Of a DNA stretch of 8,719 nucleotides, positions 8,356-8,719 are shown one piece after another. The first letter of the stretch is position 1. The number at the start of each line of letters is the position of its first letter. This DNA is from Actinomycetota bacterium (GTDB lineage: Bacteria; Actinomycetota; Actinomycetes; Nanopelagicales; Nanopelagicaceae): the NCBI GenBank assembly GCA_009704515.1, contig WLDZ01000036.1, forward strand, positions 1 to 8,719, in the 5' to 3' direction. The position numbers were made by a program, and so were the translations under genes. The notes below the pieces were generated by a model. It did no database searches. It was not told where the DNA came from and saw nothing but the letters and a program-made list of their open reading frames with translations.

Positions 8356-8719
8356 ATTGAGCAACTGCAAGAATTTGGTCAATGCCTGCTTTGCGATTTA
8401 TACAATGAAGTCGCAGAAGTGGGTATTTTCTTTGTATCAGAGCACGGCCGTCACCAAGAGCTTGCGCAGTAATTAGTGTTGCAAAACCAAACTCTTTCCC
8501 AGCAACTTCATAATCGACATCAAAGCCGCCTGTAATTTGCAGGAACGAACCATTAGGTTGGCCTGCTTTATGAAATTGTCCGGTTGAGTGCAAGAACCGT
8601 GGACCCCATCCAAAAGTTACTGGGCGTCCTGCCTTAGTCGAAATGATTTTCCGAAGCTCAGCTAACTTGCTGTCAGCGTCTCGGTCCATGTATGCCATGA
8701 TCGCGATGTATCCATCGGC
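8348..8719 (-). CDS. pgi: Glucose-6-phosphate isomerase, C-terminal part (continues off right edge)
   Basis: This is the C-terminal 123 residues of a phosphoglucose isomerase, which interconverts glucose 6-phosphate and fructose 6-phosphate at the entry to glycolysis. The frame is open through base 8719 (reading A-D-G-Y-I-A-I-M-A-Y-M-D), so the Met at 8698 is internal and the gene starts beyond the window. Diagnostic motifs are WGPRFLHSTGQFHKAG, NGSFLQIT and FATLITAQALGDGRAL. These are typical of the actinobacterial PGI type, which also occurs as the C-terminal half of transaldolase-PGI fusions. The N-terminal side is not visible, so stand-alone and fused forms cannot be told apart. It converges on rbpA with 21 nt between the stops. 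Confidence 0.88.
   Translation of the reverse strand, partial: ADGYIAIMAYMDRDADSKLAELRKIISTKAGRPVTFGWGPRFLHSTGQFHKAGQPNGSFLQITGGFDVDYEVAGKEFGFATLITAQALGDGRALIQRKYPLLRLHCINRKAGIDQILAVAQSL

Overview
This window is a compact chromosomal housekeeping locus from an actinobacterium. Two things point there. The first is the gene order uvrC - rapZ - yvcK - whiA - gap - pgk - tpiA - secG, which is the classic actinobacterial arrangement. The second is rbpA, an RNA polymerase-binding protein confined to Actinobacteria. By eye the base composition is only moderate in GC, well below Streptomyces or Mycobacterium, and spacers are very short. This resembles a streamlined freshwater lineage such as the acI group (Nanopelagicales). 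That placement is an inference from composition and compactness; no marker here was compared with a database.

Layout: nine plus-strand genes are followed by one convergent minus-strand gene. Positions 1-1716 hold uvrC, whose 5' end lies off the left edge. Positions 1738-4539 hold the rapZ-yvcK-whiA trio, with a 4-nt overlap between rapZ and yvcK and a 7-nt gap before whiA. Next comes the widest spacer of the window (4540-4675), which carries a direct repeat and probably holds a promoter for the glycolytic genes. Positions 4676-7693 encode three consecutive lower-glycolysis/triose enzymes (gap, pgk, tpiA). After a 56-nt spacer come secG (7750-7980) and rbpA (7985-8326). The window ends in the C-terminal part of a minus-strand glucose-6-phosphate isomerase gene (8348-8719, continuing off the right edge). 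An AT-rich hairpin lies between the two convergent stops. No gene-free stretch reaches 300 bases.

Functionally the window joins nucleotide excision repair (UvrC), a regulatory trio tied to envelope and carbon metabolism in other bacteria (RapZ, YvcK, WhiA), triose-phosphate glycolysis, a Sec translocon subunit and a transcription-initiation factor. All genes look intact, with catalytic or ligand residues in place. I found no mobile element, CRISPR array, tRNA, rRNA, defence gene or other accessory system. The region is ordinary core genome, and the findings are small: start corrections, non-coding repeats, and a few residue or context oddities.
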